The position numbers were made by a program, and so were the translations under genes. The notes under the pieces were generated by a model. That model did not search any database, had not been told where the DNA came from, and saw only the letters and a list, made by a program, of their open reading frames with translations. This document shows, piece after piece, positions 35,130 through 44,803 of a DNA stretch of 64,000 nucleotides; within the stretch, counting starts at the first letter, position 1, and the number at the start of each line of letters is the position of its first letter. The DNA comes from Flagellimonas aequoris (GTDB taxonomy: Bacteria > Bacteroidota > Bacteroidia > Flavobacteriales > Flavobacteriaceae), in NCBI RefSeq assembly GCF_003584165.1, contig NZ_QXFJ01000009.1, forward strand, positions 1 to 64,000, written 5' to 3'.

Positions 35130-35161
35130 ATAAAAAAAGCTCGCCAATTTGACGAGCTTTA
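35130..35161 (-). terminator. Terminator of the small repeat-protein gene
   Basis: Eight-pair stem AAAGCTCG / CGAGCTTT with a 7- to 8-base loop; on the minus strand a T run follows. It lies after the 115-codon frame. Confidence 0.7.
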
Positions 35162-35195
35162 TGTTTTGAAAGGATTGAATAGCTTTTTAAGAATT

Positions 35196-35510
35196 TTACT
35201 TTTCTGGTTCCCAATAATTTCCTCTCTCTGGACGTGCGTTTTTTGCCAGACCACCGGTTAGTTTTCGTCTTTCCCTAAAAACAATGGGCATGGTCTCACA
35301 GACATCCTCAAATGGCCTTCGGTTCTTTGCCAATGGACCCATTATCGGCTTATGGTCATGATCTTTGATTACCCATATGGATTGTGGTTTTGGGTTCTTC
35401 CATGGCTTTCTATTTTTAGCCCTTGGTCCTGTTAAAATATCTTCTTGGCCATAGGCAAAGAAAGCTCCCAAAATCATCATTAAAAAAGTAATATAAAAAT
35501 TATAGGCCAT
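35196..35510 (-). CDS. Small secreted protein with three AKN-R-P repeats
   Basis: A 104-residue protein from the Met at 35510 (MAYNFYITFLMMILGAFFAY), which gives a clear signal peptide; the open frame reaches 35543. Three copies of a short motif are seen, numbered from 35543: TGPRAKNRKPW (38-48), MGPLAKNRRPF (68-78) and TGGLAKNARPE (96-106), about 30 residues apart. The exported part is basic and proline-rich with few hydrophobic residues. No family is recognised. It is a single-gene transcript with its own terminator. It could bind an acidic polymer or an RNA-like surface, or be a cell-wall protein; this is speculation. Confidence 0.65.
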   Translation of the reverse strand: MAYNFYITFLMMILGAFFAYGQEDILTGPRAKNRKPWKNPKPQSIWVIKDHDHKPIMGPLAKNRRPFEDVCETMPIVFRERRKLTGGLAKNARPERGNYWEPEK

Positions 35511-35703
35511 ATATTTTACGATATTATCAATTAATAGTCGCAAAAATATAAATATTTCAATTTCGGTGATAGATAATTATTTGTTAAAATGACCAATTTC
35601 CATGTCAAATATTAGTTAATCCAAAAAGGGGATTTCCCAATGAAAACCAAACAGGATTTTAAATGGAATATAACGTAGAAGTGATTTTGTCTAGGGTTTT
35701 TAG

Positions 35704-35741
35704 AAAAAAAAGAGGCCACGATAATACGGCCTCTTTTTTGG
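35704..35741 (-). terminator. Terminator of the nrdB-nrdA unit
   Basis: Stem AAAGAGGCC / GGCCTCTTT with a 10-base loop and a T run on the minus strand, 17 bases beyond the nrdA stop. Confidence 0.85.
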
Positions 35742-35757
35742 TTTAGGTTGTAGTTAG

Positions 35758-37548
35758 TTACGCTTCGCAACTGGTGCATTCCTTTTTTTGCTTGAACTTC
35801 TGTGCAGCGTTCATACTGTGTTGGTAGTAAAGCGACTTTAATCCAAGCTTCCATGCTGTTACATGGATCTTGTTGATTTCCTTGGTCGGCATTTCGGGGT
35901 GTACGATGATGTTCACCGATTGCCCCTGATCAATATGGTTCTGTCTGTTGGCAGCTTGGTAAATAATATCCAACTGATCTAGCTCAGAATACGTTTTGAA
36001 CACAGCCTTTTCTTCCTCGGTCAAGAAATCCAAGTGTTGTACCGAACCGTCCATATCGCGGATGCTTTTCCAAACCTCGTTGGTATTCTGTCCTTTTTCT
36101 TCCAAAAGGTCCATCAAATATGGGTTTTTGATGGTCACCTTGATCTTGGCGATATCCTTCACATAACAGTTGGACCAAATCGGCTCAATTCCTTGGGAAA
36201 CCTGACCCAAAATAAAAGCTGAGGAAGTGGTTGGGGCAATGGCGTTCAAGGTCGCATTTCTTCTGCCATACCCCTTCAACACTTCGGGTTCACCAAAACG
36301 CTCGGCCAATTCGCCAGAAGCTTTGTAGGAACGCTCTTTGATGGTCCTGAAAATTTCACTGTTCAGGTTATAGGCATCCTGACTATCAAAAGCCAAGCGC
36401 TTGGATTGCAACAAAGAGTGCCAACCCAATACACCCAATCCCAAGGCACGGTTCTCCTTGGCAAAGTTGTAGGCCCTTTCCATGAACAAGAAGGTTTGCC
36501 TATCATCACGATCGGAGGAATCCCGAAACGCCTCCAGTTTTTCAACAAATTCGGTGATTACGGCATCCAAGAAATATACCATGGTCTCCACGGCATCCGT
36601 GTTTTTCCATTTGTCATAATGCAACACATTGATGCTGGACAACACGCATACAAAAGACCAGTTATCATTAGATGGCAACATGATTTCGGTACAAAGGTTA
36701 CTGGCATGGATCCTGTGGTCCTTGTCCTTGTACACGTCTACTGCGCCATTGTTGGCATTATCGGAAAAGAAGACATATGGATATCCCATCTCTCCCCTTC
36801 GCTGCAACACTTTGGCCCAAACGGTCCTTTTGTCCACATCACCAGCAATCATTTCCTCCATCCATTGGTTGGTTACGGTAACGCCGTGGGTCAATTGTTG
36901 AATGGGGTTCCCTTCGGTACCGATTTCCAAGAACTCTAAGATATCCTTATGATCAATGGGCAGGTATGGGGAAAATCGGCCGCGACGCACCGACCCTTGA
37001 CTTACCACATCTACCATGGATTCGAACAATTGCATAATGTGCACCGCACCGGAAGCCTGACCATTATTCTTTACAGGCGCACCCCTATGACGGATTTTCC
37101 CAAAATACCCAGAGGTACCACCACCCAATTTGGACATCATCCCTACCTCGGATTGCGTATACAAGATATTTCCCATATCATCATCAATATGCGAACCAAA
37201 ACAACTAATGGGCAAACCACGTCTTTTCCCAAAGTTGGACCATACAGGCGATGCCAAGGAAAAATATCCTTCGGACATATAGTTGTAGAACTTATCGGAA
37301 TAGCCAGGCATCTGTAATATCTGCTCGGCACGATCCCCAATTTCACGGATACGTTGCTCGGGTGTCACTCCTTCGGTCAGATAGCCCGATGCCAAAAACT
37401 GGCGGCTATATTCGTTCAACCATTCAAATCCGCCCTGTTCTTCCTTTGTCTTTGCTTTTGCCAAAGTATCCTTTCTGGCGTTGATAAGATCTTGGGTCTT
37501 GTCTATCTTTTGGTCAGTAATGTGGGGTACGTTTGTTTTGTTCTCCAT
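35758..37548 (-). CDS. nrdA: Class I ribonucleotide reductase, alpha subunit without ATP-cone
   Basis: Catalytic subunit that makes dNDPs from NDPs using the radical from NrdB. Segments seen: LASPVWSNFG, PISCFGSHIDD, LGGGTSGYFGKIRHRGAP, NLCTEIMLPSN (active-site Cys), and the C-terminal CTSCEA, a CxxC for reduction by thioredoxin or glutaredoxin. At 596 residues it is shorter than the E. coli enzyme (761) because the N-terminal ATP-cone is absent; the cone is on NrdB instead. It starts two bases after the nrdB stop. The order nrdB-nrdA is unlike the usual nrdA-nrdB. Confidence 0.96.
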   Translation of the reverse strand: MENKTNVPHITDQKIDKTQDLINARKDTLAKAKTKEEQGGFEWLNEYSRQFLASGYLTEGVTPEQRIREIGDRAEQILQMPGYSDKFYNYMSEGYFSLASPVWSNFGKRRGLPISCFGSHIDDDMGNILYTQSEVGMMSKLGGGTSGYFGKIRHRGAPVKNNGQASGAVHIMQLFESMVDVVSQGSVRRGRFSPYLPIDHKDILEFLEIGTEGNPIQQLTHGVTVTNQWMEEMIAGDVDKRTVWAKVLQRRGEMGYPYVFFSDNANNGAVDVYKDKDHRIHASNLCTEIMLPSNDNWSFVCVLSSINVLHYDKWKNTDAVETMVYFLDAVITEFVEKLEAFRDSSDRDDRQTFLFMERAYNFAKENRALGLGVLGWHSLLQSKRLAFDSQDAYNLNSEIFRTIKERSYKASGELAERFGEPEVLKGYGRRNATLNAIAPTTSSAFILGQVSQGIEPIWSNCYVKDIAKIKVTIKNPYLMDLLEEKGQNTNEVWKSIRDMDGSVQHLDFLTEEEKAVFKTYSELDQLDIIYQAANRQNHIDQGQSVNIIVHPEMPTKEINKIHVTAWKLGLKSLYYQHSMNAAQKFKQKKECTSCEA

Positions 37549-37550
37549 AA

Positions 37551-38825
37551 TTAAAAAAGGTCGTCGCTGGTTATACTTTGTGTTCTCTTGCTATAGTTGA
37601 TGGATCTTTTTACAAAAAAGTCTCCGTGTTTGGTTCCAATGATCTCGTCGTCGAACCATTCGGTCTGGGCCAATAATTTTTGGTCGATTTCGAAAATTTT
37701 CGGAATACCGATGCTTTCCAATGAATTGTTGAAGCGGTTCTTGATGAATTCGTTCACCACTGCCTTGGGCAGAAAATCCAATTCACCTTCCTCAAAGATC
37801 CAATCCACAATCTTGCTTTCGGCCTCAAATGCGTTTTCGCAGATTTCTTGAATCATGCTGTTATATTCCTTATCAAACCACTCTGGGCGTTCTTTTTTGA
37901 TGATGTTGATGACATCGATACCAAAATCGCCATGGATCTGTTCCTCTTTGGAGGTAGCCTCCACCACATTGGAGATTCCCTTCAATACATTTTTGTGTTT
38001 GTTGAAGGCCATGATGATCAGAAACTGGGAGAACAGGGAAACGTGCTCTATGAACAATGAAAAGAGCAAAATAGATTCCGCATATTCCTGATTGTTCTCG
38101 CTTTTGGCATTTTTAAGGGCAGTCTCCAAATACTGCACCCTTTTCATGATCACCGGTTTTTTCTTCAGGTTTTCGAATTCCTGGTTCAAGCCCAAGATTT
38201 CCAAAAGATGGGAATAGGCATCGTGGTGCCTCACCTCACTTTCCGCGAAAGTGGCCCCAACGGAACCGATTTCAGGTTTGGGCAAACGGTGGTAAATATC
38301 ACCCCAGAAGGATTTTACGGCCACCTCGATCTGTGAAATGGCCAACATGGTATTCTTGATGGCACTACGCTCCACATCTGTCAACCCCGACTTAAAATCC
38401 TGGATATCGCTGGTAAAGTTGAATTCGGTATGGATCCAATAGGAGTGGCGAATGGCAGGCACATATTCATATAGTTGAGGGTACTCATAAGGCTTTAGGT
38501 TGATACGCTTTTCAAAGATATCGGTCTCGCGCATTTGGGCCCTTTTGTTCCTATAAATGATATAGGCTTTGGCCACATCGTGGAACTCACTGTTCATGAG
38601 TTCATTCTCCACTACGTCCTGTACCTCTTCGACGGTTGGCACATAGTGCGCGTCCAAATTTTTTCTTTCCAACAATGTCTTTTCAACATTGCTGGCAATG
38701 TTTTGCGCATCGTTGATCTGACCATGGTCAACAGCTGTCATGGCTTTCAGGATGGCATTTGTAATCTTGTGTAAATCAAAAGTCTGTGTACTAAAATCCC
38801 TTTTAGTGATATGAGAAATTTGCAT
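37551..38825 (-). CDS. nrdB: Class I ribonucleotide reductase, beta subunit with N-terminal ATP-cone
   Basis: Radical-generating subunit, 424 residues, about 80-90 longer than an ordinary NrdB. Residues 1-92 are an ATP-cone (ITKRDFSTQTFDLHKITNAI; VPTVEEVQDVVENELM), normally found at the start of NrdA. The ferritin-like part has metal ligands Glu197 and His200 and the equivalent of the radical Tyr at 204 (EVRHHDAYSH). ATP or dATP binding to this cone should switch activity by changing oligomers, as described for the flavobacterium Leeuwenhoekiella blandensis. The metal (iron or manganese) cannot be read from the sequence. Start ATG at 38825. Confidence 0.95.
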   Translation of the reverse strand: MQISHITKRDFSTQTFDLHKITNAILKAMTAVDHGQINDAQNIASNVEKTLLERKNLDAHYVPTVEEVQDVVENELMNSEFHDVAKAYIIYRNKRAQMRETDIFEKRINLKPYEYPQLYEYVPAIRHSYWIHTEFNFTSDIQDFKSGLTDVERSAIKNTMLAISQIEVAVKSFWGDIYHRLPKPEIGSVGATFAESEVRHHDAYSHLLEILGLNQEFENLKKKPVIMKRVQYLETALKNAKSENNQEYAESILLFSLFIEHVSLFSQFLIIMAFNKHKNVLKGISNVVEATSKEEQIHGDFGIDVINIIKKERPEWFDKEYNSMIQEICENAFEAESKIVDWIFEEGELDFLPKAVVNEFIKNRFNNSLESIGIPKIFEIDQKLLAQTEWFDDEIIGTKHGDFFVKRSINYSKRTQSITSDDLF

Positions 38826-39188
38826 GCGGAAAATTGTTTGGAGTTGTGTTATATAGCTCGATTGTAAAATTCATATTTTCTTTACTTTGATTTTACATCG
38901 CCCGATTTAGGTTCTCAACACTTTTATCAACATTCACTTTTTTCAGGCTAAAAAAATCATGGGAACAAACGTAAAATCGAGCCTCTGAAAAAAATCTGAT
39001 AGGTGTCATACGACCCGAAGATTTTTCCACAAGGTTATTAACACCCAAATCTTTATTGCTCTAAAAATCCATGATGTTTTTAATCCTGTCGATTAAAAAA
39101 GTGGGTTCGTAGAATGCTTTTCGTACTACGTCTATTCCTATAAAATAGCATTGGTGATTGCCCGAATTTTGAATCAAAATGTATCGCA
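38826..39188. other. Divergent intergenic region between nrdB and the efflux operon
   Basis: No gene. On the minus strand TACGTTTG (38966-38973) matches the TAnnTTTG -7 element and lies 140 bases before nrdB, but no TTG is well placed, so it is a weak promoter candidate. No clear NrdR box was seen. No plus-strand consensus promoter for the efflux operon was found. Confidence 0.4.
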
Positions 39189-40520
39189 ATGAAGATTCAG
39201 GCAACCGTGTTGTTTCTTTTCATGGGACTCTTTTTGAGTGCACAGGAACCCGATTCCTTATCCACAAAAAAAGTATGGTCCCTGGAAGATTGCATTTCCT
39301 ATGCACTGGAAAACAACATTACCATAAAACAGGCAGCGCTGGAAAAAAACAGCTCGGAGGTAAACCTTACCCAATCCAAATATGCCAAACTCCCTAATTT
39401 GAGCAGTAGCGCTTCCCAAAATTTTTCATGGGGTTCCACCATCGATCCCATCACCAGTGATTTTGTGTCGCAACAGATCAAGGCCACCAATTTGGGGCTG
39501 AGTACTTCGGTAACCCTTTATAACGGAAGCCAGTTGAGCAATACCGTAAAACAGAACAGATTAATGGTGGAACAGAACGAACTTTATGTGGAAGAGGCCC
39601 AGAACAACATCTCCTTAAGTATTCTGGAGGCCTACTTGCAGATCCTATACAATAAGGAAAGTATGGAAGTGGCACAAAACAATGTGATTGCCTCCGAAAA
39701 AGAAGTTGAAAGAGCCAAGGCAAGATTGGATGCAGGCACCATTACCATGATCGATTATACCGACGCACTGTCACAGGCTGCCACCAACAAAACCAACTTG
39801 ATCAGTGCCAAGAACAGCTATGCCCAACAAATAATTGTCTTGAAACAATTGTTGGAATTGGACCCTTCCATGGAACTCGAGATAGCATCTCTGGACAATC
39901 CTTTGTTGGAAGGCCAGGCCGTACCCAGTAAATTGGATGTGTACCAAAATGCCATCGGAACCTTGCCAGAAATTAAGGCTTCGGAACTTGGGACCACCAT
40001 CAACGAGAAAGACTTGGATATTGCCAAGGGAGGGTTTTTGCCAACGCTCTCCTTGACCGGAAGTCTTGGTTCTGGATACACCAGTACCAATGACCTCACT
40101 TTTACAGATCAGTTGGATGTCAACTTTAACCAAAGGATAGGACTGTCACTAACAGTTCCCATTTTCTCTCGATATCAAAACAAGGCACAAGTTGCCAACG
40201 CCAAGATTGGGATAGAGCAATCCAAGCTACAATTGCAAACAGCTAAAAAATCGCTCTACCAAAAAATTGAAACGGCATGGCAAAATGCCCAATCTGCCCA
40301 AGAACAGATAGAAGCCGCCAAAGTTGCCAGCGAGGCCGCCCAGGAGTCCTACAAATTGGCGCAACGAAAATACGAACTCAACGCATTGAGTACCACGGAT
40401 TTGGTCATCAGCCAGAATACCTACACCAATGCACAATTGAATTATCTCCAAGCCAAGTACATGGGGATATTGTACAACGAACTACTCGATTTTTACCAAG
40501 GAAACGAAATTAAATTATAG
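39189..40520 (+). CDS. TolC-family outer-membrane efflux protein
   Basis: The outer-membrane duct of a tripartite efflux pump, 443 residues. A signal peptide (TVLFLFMGLFLSAQ) precedes two helical hairpins of TolC type with LEDCISYALENNITIKQAALEKNSSEVNLTQSKYAKLPNLS and RAKARLDAGTITMIDYTDALSQAATNKT blocks repeated in the second half (RKYELNALSTTDLVISQNTYTNAQLNYLQAKY). First of six genes in one direction, with a five-base gap to the adaptor gene. Confidence 0.93.
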   Translation: MKIQATVLFLFMGLFLSAQEPDSLSTKKVWSLEDCISYALENNITIKQAALEKNSSEVNLTQSKYAKLPNLSSSASQNFSWGSTIDPITSDFVSQQIKATNLGLSTSVTLYNGSQLSNTVKQNRLMVEQNELYVEEAQNNISLSILEAYLQILYNKESMEVAQNNVIASEKEVERAKARLDAGTITMIDYTDALSQAATNKTNLISAKNSYAQQIIVLKQLLELDPSMELEIASLDNPLLEGQAVPSKLDVYQNAIGTLPEIKASELGTTINEKDLDIAKGGFLPTLSLTGSLGSGYTSTNDLTFTDQLDVNFNQRIGLSLTVPIFSRYQNKAQVANAKIGIEQSKLQLQTAKKSLYQKIETAWQNAQSAQEQIEAAKVASEAAQESYKLAQRKYELNALSTTDLVISQNTYTNAQLNYLQAKYMGILYNELLDFYQGNEIKL

Positions 40521-40525
40521 ATCCA

Positions 40526-41776
40526 ATGAAGAAAAAAACCAAATTGATATTGGGTATCAGTGCTGTAATTGGCTTGACCATTATAGCTTATATGGCATTT
40601 TCATCTGATAATGTTTCAGAAATTCAGGTGGAAACCGTCCTTGCCAAAAAGGGTGATGTAACCACCATGGTCACTGCAACGGGTACCATTGAGGCCACCA
40701 CCCAAGTGGATGTGGGTACGCAGGTCTCCGGTGTGGTAGAAAAAATCTATGTGGATTTCAACAGCGAGGTCACCGAAGGACAACTGCTTGCCGAACTGGA
40801 CAAGACCAACCTAAAAGCTGCGCTTGAACAAGCCCAGGCTGCCTATGACAATGCCGTAAACGAAAGGGACTACAAAAAGAACATTTACGAAAGACAAAAG
40901 ACCCTCTATGAGAATCAAGTGCTCAGTAAGGCAGACTACGATGATGCCCTTTACGAATTCAATGCCTCCAAAAGTGCCGTAGTCCAAAAGCGATCCGATT
41001 TACAAAAAGCACAGGCCAATTTGGGTTATGCGAACATTTACTCGCCCATAAACGGGGTAATCCTATCCCGTGATGTGGACGAAGGGCAGACCGTGGCCGC
41101 AAGTTATAGCACCCCTACCCTGTTCACCATTGCCAAAAATTTAAAGGAAATGCAGGTAGAGGCCGATGTGGATGAAGCCGATATTGGCCAAGTGGAAGAA
41201 GGCCAGCGCGTAACTTTCACCGTGGATGCCTATCAAGGAGAAATCTTTAACGGAACAGTGACACAAGTGAGGCTGAATCCCACTGTAAGTTCAAACGTAG
41301 TGACCTATACCGTGGTCATCAAAGCGGACAATCCCGATTTGAAATTGAAGCCAGGACTTACCGCCACCATTTCCATCTATACCTTGGAACTCAAGGATGT
41401 GCTCACCGCAGAGGCCAAGGCCGTAAACTTTCATCCTAACATGCCGCTTTTGATGGCCTATGAAGAACAACAGGGCATTGAATCCAAACGCCCAGGGCCA
41501 GGCAATGGGCCCAATAATGCACCTGGTAATGACGATCCACCGCAAGAAGACGCCACCATGCTATGGGTACTCCAAAAAGACCAATCCATAGTCCCCAGAA
41601 AAGTGGAGCTTGGGGCCAGCGATGGAGTCAACGTACAGATTATTAGCGGGGTTGAAGAAGGCGATGAATTGGTGTACAGCTTAAAATCGGTACAATCGGG
41701 TGAAGTACAAGCGGCCCAAGACAGTGGTAGCCCTTTTATGCCCAAACCACCAGGAAGGAACAACAAGAAGAGCTAA
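40526..41776 (+). CDS. Periplasmic adaptor (MacA/HlyD type)
   Basis: Membrane-fusion protein, 416 residues, linking the inner-membrane transporter and the outer-membrane duct. An N-terminal anchor (ILGISAVIGLTIIAYMAFS), a lipoyl-like domain split by a coiled-coil hairpin (VSGVVEKIYVDFNSEVTEGQ; ALEQAQAAYDNAVNERDYKK) and a beta-barrel (YSPINGVILSRDVDEGQTVA) are in MacA order. The Pro/Gly/Asn-rich insert near 320 is variable. Next gene is the ATPase, 8 bases on. Confidence 0.93.
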   Translation: MKKKTKLILGISAVIGLTIIAYMAFSSDNVSEIQVETVLAKKGDVTTMVTATGTIEATTQVDVGTQVSGVVEKIYVDFNSEVTEGQLLAELDKTNLKAALEQAQAAYDNAVNERDYKKNIYERQKTLYENQVLSKADYDDALYEFNASKSAVVQKRSDLQKAQANLGYANIYSPINGVILSRDVDEGQTVAASYSTPTLFTIAKNLKEMQVEADVDEADIGQVEEGQRVTFTVDAYQGEIFNGTVTQVRLNPTVSSNVVTYTVVIKADNPDLKLKPGLTATISIYTLELKDVLTAEAKAVNFHPNMPLLMAYEEQQGIESKRPGPGNGPNNAPGNDDPPQEDATMLWVLQKDQSIVPRKVELGASDGVNVQIISGVEEGDELVYSLKSVQSGEVQAAQDSGSPFMPKPPGRNNKKS

Positions 41777-41784
41777 AAACGGCC

Positions 41785-42531
41785 ATGGGAAAAACAATCA
41801 TCGAAATAAACGATCTGAAGCGTGATTTCCGAATGGGAGAGGAAGTGGTACATGCCCTGAAGGGCGTATCACTCGATATCCACGAAGGTGAATTCGTGAC
41901 CATCATGGGGTCCAGTGGTTCCGGAAAAAGTACCATGCTCAATATTTTGGGTTGTTTGGACAATCCTACTTCTGGCAGTTATCTGATTGATGGGGTACCT
42001 GTGGCCCAACTCAACAAGAATGAACTTGCCACCATCCGGAATGAGAAAATCGGGTTCATTTTTCAATCGTACAATCTTTTACCAAGGACCACCGCAATTG
42101 AAAATGTGGAACTCCCATTGATCTATAACAGTAAAATCTCACCCGAAGAACGTCACCGGCGTTCTAGCGAAGCTTTAAAGATGGTAGGGCTGGAAGATAG
42201 AATGGATCACACCCCTGCTCAATTATCGGGCGGGCAACAACAACGGGTGGCCATAGCACGATCATTGGTAAACGACCCGGTCATCATCTTAGCGGATGAG
42301 GCCACAGGAAACTTGGATACACGAACGTCTTATGAAATCATGGCATTGTTCCAAGAACTCAACAGAAAAGGAAAAACCATAGCCTTTGTGACCCATGAAC
42401 CGGATATTGCTGCCTTTAGTAGTCGAACCATCATTTTAAAGGATGGTCATGTCATTAAGGACGAAATGAACACCAACGTCAATGATGCTGCAAGGGAACT
42501 GGCTACTCTGCCTAAAGAAGACGAAGAATGA
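41785..42531 (+). CDS. ABC transporter ATP-binding protein (MacB type)
   Basis: The ATPase of a MacB-like exporter, 248 residues, encoded separately from the permease. Walker A GSSGSGKS, Q-loop FIFQSYNLLPRTTAIENVELPL, signature LSGGQQQR, Walker B VIILADEAT and the switch His (FVTHEPD). The usual LolD/MacB family layout. Its last bases overlap the permease start by four. Confidence 0.96.
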   Translation: MGKTIIEINDLKRDFRMGEEVVHALKGVSLDIHEGEFVTIMGSSGSGKSTMLNILGCLDNPTSGSYLIDGVPVAQLNKNELATIRNEKIGFIFQSYNLLPRTTAIENVELPLIYNSKISPEERHRRSSEALKMVGLEDRMDHTPAQLSGGQQQRVAIARSLVNDPVIILADEATGNLDTRTSYEIMALFQELNRKGKTIAFVTHEPDIAAFSSRTIILKDGHVIKDEMNTNVNDAARELATLPKEDEE

Positions 42532-43754
42532 AAACCAGGATCTTAAATCTGATAAAAATAGCACTCAAGGCCATCGTCTTGAACAAAATGAGGACTTTGC
42601 TCACCATGCTGGGCATTATCATCGGGGTGGCCTCGGTCATTGCCATGCTCGCCATCGGTGAAGGCTCCAAAAAAAGCATCAAGGATGAAATCTCCAAAAT
42701 GGGATCCAACATGATTAATATCCGGCCCGGTGCCGATATGCGGGGCGGGGTACGCATGGGAGGCAGTGAAATGCAATCCTTGAAATTGGAAGACTATGAG
42801 GCCTTAAAAGAAAAAGCCACGCTATTGTCCTACGTTACCCCACAGGTAAATGGCAGCGGACAGTCCATCAATGGGGCCAACAACTGGCCGACTTCCATTT
42901 ATGGAGTAAGCCCAGAATATCTGGACATTAAGATCTGGGAGCTTTCCGAAGGAAGTATGTTTACCAGTGCAGAGGTGAAATCTGCCGCCAAGGTGGCCGT
43001 GGTAGGCAAGACCGTGGTGGAAAACCTATTCCCGAACGGGGAAGATCCCATTGGTAAGATGATCCGTTTCAACAGCATTCCTTTTAAGATCATTGGGGTT
43101 TTGGAAGAAAAAGGAGAGAGTAACTTTGGCCAAGATCAAGATGACATCATCATAGCTCCCTATACCACGGTCCAAAAACGTATTTTGGCCATCGACTACA
43201 TTCAGTCCATTGTGGCATCTGCCGTAAGTGAGGAAGAGGCCGAAGCTGCGGTTGACGAAATAACTACTATCTTGCGGGAACAACATCACATTGGCAGCAA
43301 TGATGATAATGATTTCAACGTTTTTTCCATGGATGAACTCATTTCCACGTTCAGTTCCACCAGTGAAATGCTGACCGTGCTCTTAGTGGCCATAGCCAGT
43401 ATTTCCTTGTTGATCGGTGGCATTGGAATCATGAACATCATGTACGTTTCGGTCAAAGAAAGAACACGGGAAATAGGACTTCGAATGGCCGTTGGGGCCA
43501 AAGGGGCCGATATTTTATTACAATTTTTGATAGAGGCCGTGCTGATCAGTGTTACCGGTGGGATCATTGGGGTGTTGCTCGGTTTTGGGGCCACCTTGTT
43601 CATCCAGGGCGTATTGGGATGGCCTACCATCATTACCCCCTATTCCGTAATCATTTCCTTTGCCGTGTGTGCTATTACAGGGATTTTCTTTGGATGGTAC
43701 CCAGCGAGAAAAGCATCTGCCCTTGATCCAATATCTGCTTTACGATATGAATAA
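42528..43754 (+). CDS. MacB-like FtsX-family permease
   Basis: The membrane half of the exporter, 408 residues. One N-terminal helix with LLTMLGIIIGVASVIAMLAIGEG, a periplasmic MacB core domain (about 60-280) and three C-terminal helices with LLVAIASISLLIGGIGIMNIMYVSVKERTREIGLRMAVGA and LLGFGATLFIQGVLG, typical of FtsX/MacB permeases. It forms a mechanotransmission pump with the adaptor and TolC-like duct; the substrate may be a peptide, lipid or antibiotic. It overlaps the ATPase gene. Confidence 0.94.
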   Translation: MKTRILNLIKIALKAIVLNKMRTLLTMLGIIIGVASVIAMLAIGEGSKKSIKDEISKMGSNMINIRPGADMRGGVRMGGSEMQSLKLEDYEALKEKATLLSYVTPQVNGSGQSINGANNWPTSIYGVSPEYLDIKIWELSEGSMFTSAEVKSAAKVAVVGKTVVENLFPNGEDPIGKMIRFNSIPFKIIGVLEEKGESNFGQDQDDIIIAPYTTVQKRILAIDYIQSIVASAVSEEEAEAAVDEITTILREQHHIGSNDDNDFNVFSMDELISTFSSTSEMLTVLLVAIASISLLIGGIGIMNIMYVSVKERTREIGLRMAVGAKGADILLQFLIEAVLISVTGGIIGVLLGFGATLFIQGVLGWPTIITPYSVIISFAVCAITGIFFGWYPARKASALDPISALRYE

Positions 43755-43766
43755 CCCGAACATAAC

Positions 43767-44801
43767 ATGGAGCATATGAAAAACAAATGGCGCAAAGTTT
43801 TTTTCCATGTTATGGTATGGGTAGTCCTGTTCAGTTTCCCATACTTGTTGAGCTATGATACGGAACAGGCCTTTAAGCATGTACTGATTTTTTCATGGGT
43901 ACCCCTGTTCCTATACATGGTAGTCTTTTATTTGAACTATCTACTTTTGGCGGACCGACTCTTTTTTCCAAAGAAAATAGTGTGGTTCGTCTGCATCAAT
44001 ATAGCTGTGATTATTGTATTGATCTTTTTTAGGGAATGGTTCACGGATTTCTTTTTCCCCAGACCCATGGATGGAGGCGACCGTAAGGGACCACCGAGGA
44101 CCATGATCATCTATGTTCAGACCCTTTCCTTTTTGGTGCCCATCGTGTGGGCCGTAGCGCTACGGGCCATGGAACGTTTGATCAAATCGGAAGTGGAAAA
44201 GAAAGAAGTGGCACACCAACAGCTCAAATCAGACCTTCAGCATTTGCAGTACCAGTTACAACCACACTTTTTCTTCAATTCGTTGAACAACATCTATGCC
44301 TTGGTGGACATATCTCCCGAAGAGGCCAAGGACACCATCCACAGTTTGGGGAAGTTGATGCGCTACCTGTTGTACGAAACCCATACCGAAAAAGTCCCCC
44401 TAGCCAAGGAAATCGACTTTATGGTCAAATACATTGAATTGGGGAAATTGCGATTGACGGACAAAACCAAGGTGGAATATCATTTCCCGGAAGTGGATCC
44501 AACAGTACAGGTACCCCCCCTTCTTTTTATTTCATTGATCGAAAATGCTTTCAAACATGGGGTTTCTGCCCAAGAGGAAAGCACCATCAATTTTACAATG
44601 GAACTGAAGGATGATAAGATAATTTTTAAAGGCAAGAACACGGATTTCCCAAAATCCCATACAGACCAAAGTGGTTCTGGAATCGGTTTAAGGAACCTTA
44701 AAGATCGTTTGGATCTATTGTATCCCAACAAACATTATTTTGGAAATGAGATTGTTTCGGGACAGTTCCATATCATCGTGGAAATTCCATTGAACGCCTA
44801 G
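43767..44801 (+). CDS. LytS-type sensor histidine kinase
   Basis: A 344-residue membrane kinase with four N-terminal helices (MVWVVLFSFPYLL; LIFSWVPLFLYMVVFYLNYLLL; IVWFVCINIAVIIVLIFF; IYVQTLSFLVPIVWAVALRAM) and no periplasmic sensor of size, then a His_kinase region whose phospho-acceptor is His167 (QLQPHFFFNSLNN) and a HATPase domain (LFISLIENAFKHGV; GSGIGLRNLKDRLDLLY). It is the sensor partner of the LytTR regulator two bases after it. It sits in the efflux operon, and may sense the compound pumped or envelope stress. Confidence 0.92.
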   Translation: MEHMKNKWRKVFFHVMVWVVLFSFPYLLSYDTEQAFKHVLIFSWVPLFLYMVVFYLNYLLLADRLFFPKKIVWFVCINIAVIIVLIFFREWFTDFFFPRPMDGGDRKGPPRTMIIYVQTLSFLVPIVWAVALRAMERLIKSEVEKKEVAHQQLKSDLQHLQYQLQPHFFFNSLNNIYALVDISPEEAKDTIHSLGKLMRYLLYETHTEKVPLAKEIDFMVKYIELGKLRLTDKTKVEYHFPEVDPTVQVPPLLFISLIENAFKHGVSAQEESTINFTMELKDDKIIFKGKNTDFPKSHTDQSGSGIGLRNLKDRLDLLYPNKHYFGNEIVSGQFHIIVEIPLNA

Positions 44802-44803
44802 CC

